Shown here piece after piece: positions 18,447 through 26,983 of a stretch of 64,000 nt of DNA; positions within the stretch are counted from its first letter, which is position 1, and the number at the start of each line of letters is the position of its first letter. A program made the translations under genes and the position numbers. Source of the DNA: Dolichospermum sp. DET69 (GTDB taxonomy: Bacteria > Cyanobacteriota > Cyanobacteriia > Cyanobacteriales > Nostocaceae). The stretch covers positions 5,637,272 to 5,701,271 of the forward strand of contig CP070233.1 of NCBI GenBank assembly GCA_017355425.1, in the 5' to 3' direction. The notes under the pieces were generated by a model. The model worked only from the letters and a program-made list of their open reading frames with translations, ran no database searches and was not told the origin of the DNA.

Positions 18447-20135
18447 ATGAAACCTCGAATTATTGTTTGTGGACTAGGAAGAACTGGATATAAAATTTTT
18501 CGCTTACTCAGACAACAAGGGGCTTTAGTAGTAGGTATTCATCGCAAACCCGTTTCTGGTGAAACTGCGGCGAATGTCATTGTTGGTGAGTTACAAGCAG
18601 CTTCTACTTTGCAAGCAGCGGGAATTGCAGAGGCACATACTTTGGTAATTGCAACTTCTGATGATGCGGTAAATTTGTCAATTATGATGCAAGCACGGGT
18701 ACTTAATCCCCAAATTCGGATTATTAATCGTTTTTATAATACGAATTTAGGTGAACGTCTTGATCAAACCTTATCAAATCATTTAAGTATGAGTGTTGTG
18801 GGTTTAGCAGCCCCAGTATTTACTTTTGCTGCTTTAGGAAATAAAGCTATTGGCCAAATTAAATTACTTGAACAAATTTGGCCAATTCAAGAAGAATATA
18901 TTCACGAAAATCATCCTTGGAAAGGCAGAAAAATCAGCGATTTATGGGAAGATCCCACGCGGATGCTGATTTATTATGTAGCTGTGGAAGGAAAACTAAA
19001 TTTAGTGTCTGCGGTACTATTAGAACAACAATTAAGAGTAGGTGATCGCTTAATTATTGGTACTCAACCCCGCATTCGTCCACAACGTAAATCATTAGTC
19101 AGAAAACTTCTCAAAGTCTTTGCCAATATTCGGGAGTTTCAGAAACACGCCCAATCAGTTGTCGGGATGGCGATCGCTTTATTCGTAATTATTTTACTAT
19201 CTACATTTACATATCTTGCTAGTAAACATAGTATCTCTTTTATTGATGCTTTATATTTCGCTGTGGGGATGATTACCGGGGCTGGTGGTAATGATAAAGT
19301 TGTCGAAAATGCACCTGATAGCATTAAATTATTTACCGTTGTGATTATGCTCGTTGGGGCGGCAGTAATTGGGATTTGGTACGCTATGCTGACGGACTTT
19401 ATCCTGGGTAGTCGCTTAAAACAATTTTTGGATGCTGCGAGAATTCCTCAACATCATCATTATATTGTTTGTGGTTTAAGTGGTATCGGCATTAGAATTG
19501 TTCAACAACTACATCTGAGTGGCCATGAAGTGGTAGTAATTGAAACAGATGCTAATAATAGATATGTGACTACTGCTAGAAGCATGAGTATTCCTGTGAT
19601 ACTTGCTGATGCCAGTTTTCGCGCTACTTTACAAGCTAGTAATATCAACACCGCTACCGCAGTTTTAGCTGTCACTGGTAATGATGCGACTAATTTGGAA
19701 ATTGCCCTCAAAGCTAAGGCTTTAGCCCCAAAAATTCCTGTAATTGTCAACTATGCTGATCCCGATTTTGCTAGTATGGCACAGCAAGTATTTGACTTTG
19801 AAGCTGTATTTAGCCCTGCTGAACTCGCTGCTCCTGCTTTCGCTGCGGCTGCTCTCGGTGGTAGGATTATCGGTAATGGCATTATTGCTGATAATTTATG
19901 GGTAGCTTTTGCAACTACAATTACACCAATCCACCCTTTTTGTGATGAGTGGGTGAAAGATGTGGCTAAGTTTGCGGATTTTGTGCCTTTGTACGTGGAA
20001 ATTAACCACGAAATTGTCCAAGGCTGGGATTTATTAGAAACTATTCTCACCCCTGGAGATGTTCTCTATTTAACTATGCCTGCTAACAGGTTAAATCAGT
20101 TATGGCGGGAAGAAGGAAAAGGCATTGGAGTGTGA
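18447..20135 (+). CDS. Two-RCK (TrkA-N) ion-channel protein with atypical pore
   Basis: 562 residues arranged RCK - membrane channel - RCK. The first nucleotide-binding fold starts IIVCGLGRTGYKIF (GxGxxG at 9-14) and is followed by a TrkA-C-like part to about 210. Two membrane helices lie at about 237-258 and 292-315, with a pore loop between. In place of the potassium filter TxGYGD it has T277-G-A-G-G-N-D283. The second RCK begins YIVCGLSGIGIRIV near 339, and a second TrkA-C-like part follows. The fold is clearly of the GsuK/MthK kind, but the changed filter makes simple K+ selectivity doubtful. Located in the inner or thylakoid membrane. Confidence 0.85.
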   Translation: MKPRIIVCGLGRTGYKIFRLLRQQGALVVGIHRKPVSGETAANVIVGELQAASTLQAAGIAEAHTLVIATSDDAVNLSIMMQARVLNPQIRIINRFYNTNLGERLDQTLSNHLSMSVVGLAAPVFTFAALGNKAIGQIKLLEQIWPIQEEYIHENHPWKGRKISDLWEDPTRMLIYYVAVEGKLNLVSAVLLEQQLRVGDRLIIGTQPRIRPQRKSLVRKLLKVFANIREFQKHAQSVVGMAIALFVIILLSTFTYLASKHSISFIDALYFAVGMITGAGGNDKVVENAPDSIKLFTVVIMLVGAAVIGIWYAMLTDFILGSRLKQFLDAARIPQHHHYIVCGLSGIGIRIVQQLHLSGHEVVVIETDANNRYVTTARSMSIPVILADASFRATLQASNINTATAVLAVTGNDATNLEIALKAKALAPKIPVIVNYADPDFASMAQQVFDFEAVFSPAELAAPAFAAAALGGRIIGNGIIADNLWVAFATTITPIHPFCDEWVKDVAKFADFVPLYVEINHEIVQGWDLLETILTPGDVLYLTMPANRLNQLWREEGKGIGV

Positions 20136-20536
20136 ATTACTGACTCCAAGCCTAGAGGCAGCGACCCTTGGTGGTACGTAATTTATTGACATCTCGTGTT
20201 TTTAAACTACTTCCTTCATATCACATAAAATGTCTAATATGTTGAATATGTCTAGCAAATTATTGTCCTATCTTTAACTCCTAGTTGCCTAAGTTTGAGG
20301 GTAATGAACAGACTATTTGCCATGCTTAGATTTAAATTTAGGAAATCCAGCACAGCACTTTACCACAATACATATTTGTGATAAAGTACCGAAATAAAAT
20401 AATTGGGAATTATTCATCCATCCAAAATTTGTTTTTACTGTTGGTTTAAAATCAGTTCCAGATCCAATCCTCATTCCCCGCTCACAATCCCCACTTTATG
20501 AGTACATTTAGGGTGGGGAATTCCGCGATATGTTAA
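20136..20536. other. Spacer between the channel and MATE genes
   Basis: About 400 bases with no gene or repeat that I recognise. The GC-skewed stretch just before the MATE start contains GGTGGGGAATTCC but no clear promoter. Confidence 0.4.
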
Positions 20537-21907
20537 ATGAATACCAAATTTTTTTCTCAATACGATTTTCTATATCGTTTTATAAAAGCTGCTACTGTCA
20601 ACGCAGCGTCAAACATGATGATTCCCTTGGCAGGTGCAATTAGCGTAGCTTTCATGGGACATTTACCCAATATTAATTATTTAGCAGGGGTAGCATTAGG
20701 CGCGATTTTGTTTAGTTTTCTCTACGAAAGTTGTTCTTTCATCAAGTCAGGAACAACGGTTATGACATCTCAAGCAGTCGGTAGAGATGACAGAGAAGCA
20801 ATGCTTTTAGCAGGGCTACAAAATGGTTTAATCGCTTTAGGATTAGGTCTACTTTTCCTGCTGTTGCAATATCCCCTAGGTAAGCTAGGCTTTATGTTAT
20901 TGAGTGCTACAACTGATGTAAAACTTGCCGGAATTGCTTATTTTAATAGCCGGATTTGGGGAGCGCCTGCGGCTTTAGTTAACTTAGTCTTAATAGGATG
21001 GTTGCTGGCCAGAGAAAAAAATCGTCAAGTTTGGTTACTAACTATCATTGGTAATGTTGCTAATGTTGTTCTGGATTACCTTCTTATTATCCTTTGGGAT
21101 TGGTCAAGTATGGGTGCGGGATTGTCCCAAGCTATCAGCCAATATCTAACTTTATTTGTAGGAATGGTAATGATTAGCCGTGAAGTTTCCTACCAAGAAA
21201 TTGCTAATTTAATAGCAAAAGTTTGCAATTTTTCGGCTTTAAAAGCTATTTTTGTGATCAATGGTAATCTCTCTGTGAGGTCTACAGTTATAGTATCTAT
21301 TTTTGTCCTGTTCACTGCTTTTAGCTCTACACTGGGAACCGATGTTTTGGCAGAAAATGTTTTACTGCTGCAAATAGTCGCATTGAGTATGTATATGTGT
21401 GATGGCGTAGAATATGCCACCGTAACTTTAACTGGTAACTTTCAAGGTCAAGAAGCAAAACATAAATTTGTGCCACTTTTGCAAATTGCCTTAGTTATTA
21501 ATTTAGCGATCACTTTAGTAATTGGTTTGCTGGCTATCTTGTTTCCTGACCCTATATTTCAGATATTCACTAATCATGCTGAATTAATAGCAACAATTAA
21601 AGTTTATATCCCTTGGGTAATCCTGGTTATAGTTGGATCTGGATTTGCTTATATTCTTGATGGATATTTCGCCGGTTTGGGTGAGGGAACTATTATTCGG
21701 AATACTTATTTGATCAGTGGCTCTCTGGGATTTATTTCTCTAACTTTATCAACATTTTATTTTCATAGTAATCATGGTTTATGGTTATCTTTATCCATAT
21801 TTATGATATCTTCTGCTTTAATTCTGGGAATACAAATACCCATGACTTTGCCATCAAATGAAGATAAGGAAGCTGTAACAACGAATGAAATACAGACAAT
21901 TGGGTAA
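20537..21907 (+). CDS. MATE-family efflux transporter
   Basis: 456 residues with about twelve predicted membrane helices in two repeats, typical of MATE exporters that use an ion gradient to expel organic cations or natural products. Landmarks are NMMIPLAGAISVAFMGHLP near the start, TTVMTSQAVGRDD in the first repeat and GVEYATVTLTGNFQGQE in the second. It overlaps the aldo/keto reductase start by 23 bases, so the two are translationally coupled. The transported compound is unknown; the pairing with a reductase suggests a small secondary metabolite or detoxification. Confidence 0.88.
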   Translation: MNTKFFSQYDFLYRFIKAATVNAASNMMIPLAGAISVAFMGHLPNINYLAGVALGAILFSFLYESCSFIKSGTTVMTSQAVGRDDREAMLLAGLQNGLIALGLGLLFLLLQYPLGKLGFMLLSATTDVKLAGIAYFNSRIWGAPAALVNLVLIGWLLAREKNRQVWLLTIIGNVANVVLDYLLIILWDWSSMGAGLSQAISQYLTLFVGMVMISREVSYQEIANLIAKVCNFSALKAIFVINGNLSVRSTVIVSIFVLFTAFSSTLGTDVLAENVLLLQIVALSMYMCDGVEYATVTLTGNFQGQEAKHKFVPLLQIALVINLAITLVIGLLAILFPDPIFQIFTNHAELIATIKVYIPWVILVIVGSGFAYILDGYFAGLGEGTIIRNTYLISGSLGFISLTLSTFYFHSNHGLWLSLSIFMISSALILGIQIPMTLPSNEDKEAVTTNEIQTIG

Positions 21908-22835
21908 TAGCAAACTACATATTTCTGAAATTAGTCTTGGTTCTTGGGGCGTTGATGAAGGTGTAGCTAAGGAAAATGCCAAGGCTTGTATTTACAAAGC
22001 CCTTGATCTGGGAATTAACTTCATTGATACTTCTAATTCTTACGCTGCCGGTGGTGCTGAGTCATTTTTAGGGGAAGTATTAACAGGAATTGAGCGATCA
22101 TCTTATCTCTTAGCTACCAAGGTCTTCTATCCCACTTCACCCACTGATCAAGGATTATCAGCAGCCCAGATTAAAAAACAAATTGATGCTTCCTTAAAGC
22201 GATTGCGTACCGATTATGTTGACCTGTATCAATGCCATAACTACGATCTCAATACACCCTTAGAGGAAACCATGACAGCACTGACTGAGGTGGTACGTCA
22301 GGGAAAAGCTCGTTATATCGGCTTTAGTTGCTGGAGTTCTGAGCAAATTCAAGCCGCGTTTAATATTGCTGATGTGGAATATTTTGTTTCTAGTCAACCT
22401 CAGTATTCTCTACTGTGGCGCGAACCAGAAACGGCAGTTTTTCCACTGTGTGCAGCTAATGGCGTTGGTCAAATTGTTTGGTCGCCATTAGCTCAAGGTG
22501 TACTTACGGGCAAATACCAGCCAGGACAAGTTCCACCTGAGAATTCTCGCGCTGCTAATGCCAAAATGAATTGGTATATGCTGGAGGAGTTGTTTAGCGA
22601 TCGCATTCTCACAGCAGTACAAAAACTCAAACCCATTGCTGAAGATTTGGGCTTGACTATGGCACAGTTAGCTCTGGCTTGGGTACTCCGTTCTGAATAC
22701 GTATCTTCAGCCATTATCGGGGCTAGTCGTCCTCAACAAATTATTGATAATGCTACAGCATCAGGAGTAAAACTGAATACAGAGGTATTAGCAACAATTG
22801 ACCAAATACTAATACAGCACTTCCTGCTATTATGA
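21885..22835 (+). CDS. Aldo/keto reductase; 3' end encoded by a repeat element
   Basis: 316 residues, a TIM-barrel NADPH-dependent oxidoreductase of the voltage-gated K-channel beta-subunit-like group (YQLGNSK... LGSWGVD start). The catalytic tetrad is complete: D48 in NFIDTSNSY, Y53, K79 in LLATKVF, and His in LYQCHNYD. The cofactor site GASRPQQIIDNA is present. The final residues (about IQHFLLL) and the stop lie inside the left end of the inverted-repeat cassette at 22812-23742, so the native C-terminus was replaced or trimmed. Overlaps the MATE gene by 23 bases. Confidence 0.9.
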   Translation: MKYRQLGNSKLHISEISLGSWGVDEGVAKENAKACIYKALDLGINFIDTSNSYAAGGAESFLGEVLTGIERSSYLLATKVFYPTSPTDQGLSAAQIKKQIDASLKRLRTDYVDLYQCHNYDLNTPLEETMTALTEVVRQGKARYIGFSCWSSEQIQAAFNIADVEYFVSSQPQYSLLWREPETAVFPLCAANGVGQIVWSPLAQGVLTGKYQPGQVPPENSRAANAKMNWYMLEELFSDRILTAVQKLKPIAEDLGLTMAQLALAWVLRSEYVSSAIIGASRPQQIIDNATASGVKLNTEVLATIDQILIQHFLLL

Positions 22836-22863
22836 GGTATATCATAACCCCCTCATCGCTTGC

Positions 22864-23061
22864 CTACGGTGTACACACAAGTGATCTAATTATCCAAAAA
22901 AAGCCCTGGCGACTAGAAGTCGCGGAACCACACAAACAAAGTCCACCTCCGTGGACTAAGAAAAACTATTTGTTTTCAACCCACGCAGGTGGGTTTTGCC
23001 TGTGTAGATGAGGTTTCTAACCGCCGATTTAATATTAATAAGACTTGTGTGTACACCGTAG
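22864..23061. mobile_element. 198-bp MITE with perfect 19-bp terminal inverted repeats
   Basis: CTACGGTGTACACACAAGT (22864-22882) and its exact reverse complement (23043-23061). The interior includes small hairpins around GCCCTGGCGACTAGAAGTCGC and CCACCTCCGTGGAC, and no gene. It is inserted in the left arm of the S23 cassette. The same termini appear at 36906, 36977, 37382 and 37486. Confidence 0.8.
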
Positions 23062-23156
23062 CATTGCTTGCGAGGAGGGGGTTGGGGGCTGACAGGTGTA
23101 GGTTTTTTACATTGAGATTTATAATAGGGGCCAGACTTGGCAGACAAGGAGGGAAA

Positions 23157-23558
23157 GTGGACAAGGAAGAAGAACAAAGAAGAATTAAAACCCATGAAGA
23201 TTTAGTGATATATCAAAAAGCGTTTAATGCAGCGATGAAAATCTTTGAGTTATCAAAACAGTTTCCGGTGGAAGAAAGATATTCACTGACTGACCAAATA
23301 CGTCGTTCCTCCCGTTCAGTTTGTGCAAATTTCGCAGAGGCGTGGAGAAAAAGAAGATATCAAGCATCATTTATAGCTAAATTGAATGACTGTGAATCAG
23401 AAGCAGCAGAAACTCAAGTGTGGCTGAAATTTGCCGTAAAATGTCAATATATTTCTGTAGAGGAAGGAAGGGATTTATATAGTACATATAATCAAGTTTT
23501 AAGTGGATTAGTAAAAATGATTAATCATCCAGAAAGTTGGCTAATTGGTAACAAGTGA
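23157..23558 (+). CDS. Four-helix-bundle protein, S23/rRNA-intervening-sequence type
   Basis: About 133 residues. The start is best placed at GTG 23157, preceded by AGGAGG at 23147-23152; an ATG at 23194 is out of frame, and the longer upstream frame runs through repeat DNA. The family signature is HEDLVIYQKAFNAAMKIFEL, then FPVEERYSLTDQIRRSSRSV and NFAEAW, ending in helix four with LSGLVKMINHPESWL. These proteins were first found inside 23S rRNA intervening sequences and are related to the Avd protein of diversity-generating retroelements. Function is unknown, but the bundle is basic and probably binds nucleic acid. It lies inside long inverted repeats. Confidence 0.85.
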   Translation: MDKEEEQRRIKTHEDLVIYQKAFNAAMKIFELSKQFPVEERYSLTDQIRRSSRSVCANFAEAWRKRRYQASFIAKLNDCESEAAETQVWLKFAVKCQYISVEEGRDLYSTYNQVLSGLVKMINHPESWLIGNK

Positions 23559-23771
23559 TTATTGCTGCCACAGGGAACATATCGAGCAGAATTTTCCGGT
23601 TCTTTCTCTTCAAACTCCCTTGTCTACTTTCCTTCCTTGTCTTCCAAGTCCTGCCTTCACCCAATTGTAAAAAACCTACACCTGTCAGGGGGGTTGGGGG
23701 TGGGGTTCATGTACCTCACTCAATCAAAAACCGCTGTATCAGTTATTCGCTAGTAAGGAAAGTATTTATCA

Positions 23772-24212
23772 ATGCAACTTAATCCATTTTTTCAAAAAGT
23801 TTTTAAATTTCTGATCGGTGGCGGTATCACCACCTGTTTTAATTTATTATTGATTTTTCTGCTAGTTGATTGGTGGGGATGGAATACTCCTTTATTGCAC
23901 AATATAGCCAATGCTATTTCCATTGAACTCTCTGTATTATTAAGTTTTTTCATTTATCGCATTTGGGTATGGACTGATGGCGAATGGAATATTAAAGAAG
24001 TTTTATTTAAACAACTTCCTCTGTTTCATTTAGCAGCAGGAAGTGCAGTAGTTGTGCGAATTTTTTTCCTATTTCCCCTGCTAGATTATTTGAGTATTGA
24101 TTTTATACTGAATACCTTGGCTGGAGGTTTATTTGGAGCAGGAATCAATTATATTATGAGCGATCGCCTGGTTTTTAAAAGTAACAATGATCAACAAACA
24201 GACTTAATATAA
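23772..24212 (+). CDS. GtrA-family membrane protein
   Basis: 146 residues with four membrane helices, the GtrA fold: VFKFLIGGGITTCFNLLLIF, then IANAISIELSVLLSFFIYRIWVW split over two helices, and a closing GAGINYIMSDRLVF. GtrA proteins are thought to move undecaprenyl- or polyprenyl-phosphate-linked sugars across the membrane. The cognate glycosyltransferase of GtrB type may be the GT2 gene at 35181. It begins 30 bases after the S23 cassette ends. Confidence 0.88.
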   Translation: MQLNPFFQKVFKFLIGGGITTCFNLLLIFLLVDWWGWNTPLLHNIANAISIELSVLLSFFIYRIWVWTDGEWNIKEVLFKQLPLFHLAAGSAVVVRIFFLFPLLDYLSIDFILNTLAGGLFGAGINYIMSDRLVFKSNNDQQTDLI

Positions 24213-24253
24213 CTTTTGAACAAATCGTTAACATCTATCAGGTATTAATACAA

Positions 24254-25012
24254 ATGGAATCTCAAATGTACCAGGAAATGATGGAAGTCGAAGACAAACA
24301 TTGGTGGTTTGTGGCCCGACGATCAATCATTGAACAAGTTATTAAAAAGTTGAATTTACCCGCAAATGCAGAAATATTTGAAGCGGGTTGTGGAACTGGA
24401 GGTAACTTAGCTATGCTTAGTCATCATGGAAAAGTCTATGGTATGGAGTTAGATGAAACAGCACAAAATTTTGCTAATGACCTGAAAATAGGAGAAATTC
24501 AGCCCGGTTTTTTACCAAATAATATTCCATTTCCTGAACAAAAGTTCGACCTCATAGTATTATTAGATGTCTTGGAACATCTGGAAGAAGATACTGCATC
24601 TTTGCAAGCTTTGTCTGCAAAACTGAAGCCGTCTGGATGGTTGTTAATTACTGTTCCTGCTTATCCTTGGCTTTGGTCTAAACATGATGAGCTTCTTCAT
24701 CATCAACGGAGATATTTACTCAATAACTTGCGGCAAATTGTTGGTAGTGCTGACTATAATATAAATTTCGCCAGTTATTTTAATTCTGTATTATTTCCTG
24801 TAATTGCAGTTGCTCTCCTATTACAAAAACTATTTAATAAAGGAGGTAATGAACAAAATATACCACCGAAGTTAATTAATCAAATCTTAACCTTCCTGTT
24901 TGGAATTGAGCGTTATTTGATAGGACGTTTATCTATCCCCTTTGGTGTATCAATCTTACTCTTAGCGCAAAAAAATGAAATAGTATCTGTAGGGTGCGTT
25001 AATGAAATGTAA
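24254..25012 (+). CDS. Class I SAM-dependent methyltransferase
   Basis: 252 residues. The SAM-binding motif EAGCGTGGNLAML lies at about 41-53, with acidic post-I residue MELDE and motif II LIVLLDVLEHLEED. The C-terminal half has a hydrophobic stretch (YFNSVLFPVIAVALLLQKLF), suggesting membrane contact, as in methyltransferases acting on lipid-linked sugars. The last codons (VGCVNEM) are provided by a GGTGCGTTA palindrome, so the original C-terminus is altered. Neighbours suggest a role in glycolipid or polysaccharide tailoring. Confidence 0.85.
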   Translation: MESQMYQEMMEVEDKHWWFVARRSIIEQVIKKLNLPANAEIFEAGCGTGGNLAMLSHHGKVYGMELDETAQNFANDLKIGEIQPGFLPNNIPFPEQKFDLIVLLDVLEHLEEDTASLQALSAKLKPSGWLLITVPAYPWLWSKHDELLHHQRRYLLNNLRQIVGSADYNINFASYFNSVLFPVIAVALLLQKLFNKGGNEQNIPPKLINQILTFLFGIERYLIGRLSIPFGVSILLLAQKNEIVSVGCVNEM

Positions 25013-25018
25013 CGCACC
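24993..25018. repeat. GGTGCGTTA...TAACGCACC palindrome
   Basis: GGTGCGTTA (24993-25001) and TAACGCACC (25010-25018) with an 8-base loop; a widespread cyanobacterial intergenic palindrome. It overlaps the 3' end of the methyltransferase and provides its stop codon. Confidence 0.8.
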
Positions 25019-25061
25019 ATTAATCAAATTTACTCAAAATCAATCAGGGAATTATTTATTT

Positions 25062-26885
25062 ATGGTATTACCAAATCAGTTAGTTAGAAATATTGTAATT
25101 TTAGCCATTATTACTTTTATCGCTCATTTTTGGCATTATCAAAACTTAGGATTATATGAAGATGATTATTTTTTAATCGCTCAACCAATGTCCATGAACT
25201 TTCATGATTTTGGTGATTTCTTTAAATGGCATATTCTTCATTATGATGCTACAGAAGGTCGTCCTTTACTCTACATTATTGAGTTTTCAGTGGGTTTTTT
25301 AGGTAAATTAATTGGAAATTTCCAATCTCTTTATTTAATCAATTATTTAGTTCTTTTAATCAACAATATTCTAGTATATCTATTTCTCAGTTCTCTTTGG
25401 AGACAACCCATTTTTATCATCACGGGAACTCTAGCTTTTACTCTATTTCCAGCAGACACTAATCATGCCTATTTAACTCATATATTTCTATATTCATCTT
25501 TTACATTTCTATTGTTAGCTTTTCTCTCCTATTTATCTGGTAGACAATTATTATCATACTTACTGATTTTCGCATCTCTTTTATGTTACGAAACAATGTT
25601 ACCTCTATTTATTACCGCTCCATTATTTAAAAATCAGTGGAACAAAAACTTAGTTAAGGAAATGCTCAGACATACTCTAATTTTAGCAGCTATGTTAGGG
25701 ACGATTGCAATTATACGCAAGATAACAGGTGAAGCTAGAGTTGATGGTTTAGATATTATCAAACTTATGCTGATTCCCATTCGCCAAATGCTAATCGGAC
25801 CCTTTGTGAGTTTAAGTATGTTTTTCTATCGTCCTGCTCAAACTCTGCTAAATTTGAAAGGAGAATTATTAGTTTTTATACCTCTATGTATTTTAGGTTT
25901 TACATTACTTTTGTCTAATCTAAAAATTGAAGCAGAAGACAATAAAACTGAAGATGATTTGCCTATTTTATCACCGATTAAAAAGTTAGCATTTTTGGGG
26001 TTAGCGTTATTAATTTTATCTTATCCTTTATTTTTTACCGTTGCAGCCACTGAAATTAATGGCCGTAATTCGCGGGTTCATATGACAGCAGCATTAGGAG
26101 CTTCAATCCTCATTGGTTTGTTCTGTTATCTAATTATTAATCTCTGCCATAATAATAACTTGGCAAAAAATCTCGCTAATACAAGTTTAGCTGTATTGTT
26201 CTCCTTAATATTAGGATTTGGCTTAATCGTACAGCAAGAAAATCAGAAAACCTGGGAATACCAACGAGCTTTTTGGACTGATATTGTACATCTTGCTCCA
26301 GATATTGAACCAGACACAATAATTTTAGTTGATAGCCCTCATTTAAACACTGGGAAACATCTACACTCTTTTATTGAGTGGGGTGTACCTATGACATTGA
26401 GACAAATTTATCAATTTCCAAAAACATGGGAACGTCTGGATGAATTACCTCAAAGTGAAGATAAACCTAGATGGTATTTTTGGCAGAAGTACACACTTTA
26501 TCCTAAAGTATATAGGTTGAGTGTTAACTGGCAGGACACAATAGTAAATCAAGGTAAATTTGATTTTAACCCTAATAGCAAAGCATTTGATTATTTTCTA
26601 CAATGGGAATTACCTCGCCTTATTGACAGTCATAATATTATTTTGTTGCAGGAACAGAATGGAAAATTATTCCGTAGAACTGAGCCTTTGAAAATTGCCA
26701 ATCAAATCTTTAATTTTAAACCCATTTCTGAGTCAACACTTGATTTTGAAAAAGGTGCTTTATATAGTTCCTTGATTAAACCAGATGATGAACTTTCTCC
26801 TAGTTATTTTGATAGTAAGATTGTGCTGACTCCCAAAGAAAAGAAATTAGAAGAATTGGGAATAACAACAAATTTTTTGAATTGA
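25062..26885 (+). CDS. Polytopic membrane protein, glycosyltransferase-like
   Basis: About 607 residues from ATG 25062; an upstream ATG at 25002 would lie in the palindrome repeat and is unlikely. Roughly ten membrane helices fill the first 400 residues, followed by a soluble C-terminal domain of about 200. The early GLYEDDYFLIAQP (two adjacent Asp in the first loop) resembles the catalytic loop of GT-C-fold, lipid-sugar-dependent glycosyltransferases such as ArnT/PMT. I do not recognise a named family. Between GtrA/methyltransferase and EamA genes, it could be the final transferase of a surface glycosylation route. Confidence 0.6.
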   Translation: MVLPNQLVRNIVILAIITFIAHFWHYQNLGLYEDDYFLIAQPMSMNFHDFGDFFKWHILHYDATEGRPLLYIIEFSVGFLGKLIGNFQSLYLINYLVLLINNILVYLFLSSLWRQPIFIITGTLAFTLFPADTNHAYLTHIFLYSSFTFLLLAFLSYLSGRQLLSYLLIFASLLCYETMLPLFITAPLFKNQWNKNLVKEMLRHTLILAAMLGTIAIIRKITGEARVDGLDIIKLMLIPIRQMLIGPFVSLSMFFYRPAQTLLNLKGELLVFIPLCILGFTLLLSNLKIEAEDNKTEDDLPILSPIKKLAFLGLALLILSYPLFFTVAATEINGRNSRVHMTAALGASILIGLFCYLIINLCHNNNLAKNLANTSLAVLFSLILGFGLIVQQENQKTWEYQRAFWTDIVHLAPDIEPDTIILVDSPHLNTGKHLHSFIEWGVPMTLRQIYQFPKTWERLDELPQSEDKPRWYFWQKYTLYPKVYRLSVNWQDTIVNQGKFDFNPNSKAFDYFLQWELPRLIDSHNIILLQEQNGKLFRRTEPLKIANQIFNFKPISESTLDFEKGALYSSLIKPDDELSPSYFDSKIVLTPKEKKLEELGITTNFLN

Positions 26886-26983
26886 TGTTGTTATAGAAAT
26901 TTATTAAAAGTGGGAAATCAATATGACCAAAGAAACAATAATTATGCTAAATTAATAGAAATCAATCATTTAGGGATGTAACA

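Larger units (their letters stand above)
22812..23742. mobile_element. Inverted-repeat cassette carrying a four-helix-bundle gene
   Basis: Long imperfect inverted arms bracket the S23-type gene. Left arm: ATACAGC at 22812, TGAGGTATAT at 22833, then after an inserted MITE GCTGACAGGTGTAGGTTTTT near 23088-23107, and GACAAGGAGGGAAAGTGG. Right arm in inverse order: CTTGTCTACTTTCCTTCC, AAAAAACCTACACCTGTCAG near 23669-23688, GTACCTCACTCAAT and GCTGTAT near 23736. The same arms recur at 34812-35151 without the gene. There is no transposase inside; mobility is inferred from the repeat layout. Confidence 0.65.

Noticed and set aside
20537-22835. MATE exporter plus reductase as part of an anatoxin- or guanitoxin-like toxin cluster
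   Set aside because: No polyketide synthase, PLP cyclase or N-methyl/N-hydroxyl enzyme of those pathways lies nearby; the pair alone is too common to support a toxin call.
22989-23156. Longer N-terminus for the S23-type protein
   Set aside because: These codons are MITE and inverted-arm sequence; family members begin near the HEDLVIYQKA segment and a good AGGAGG stands before GTG 23157.
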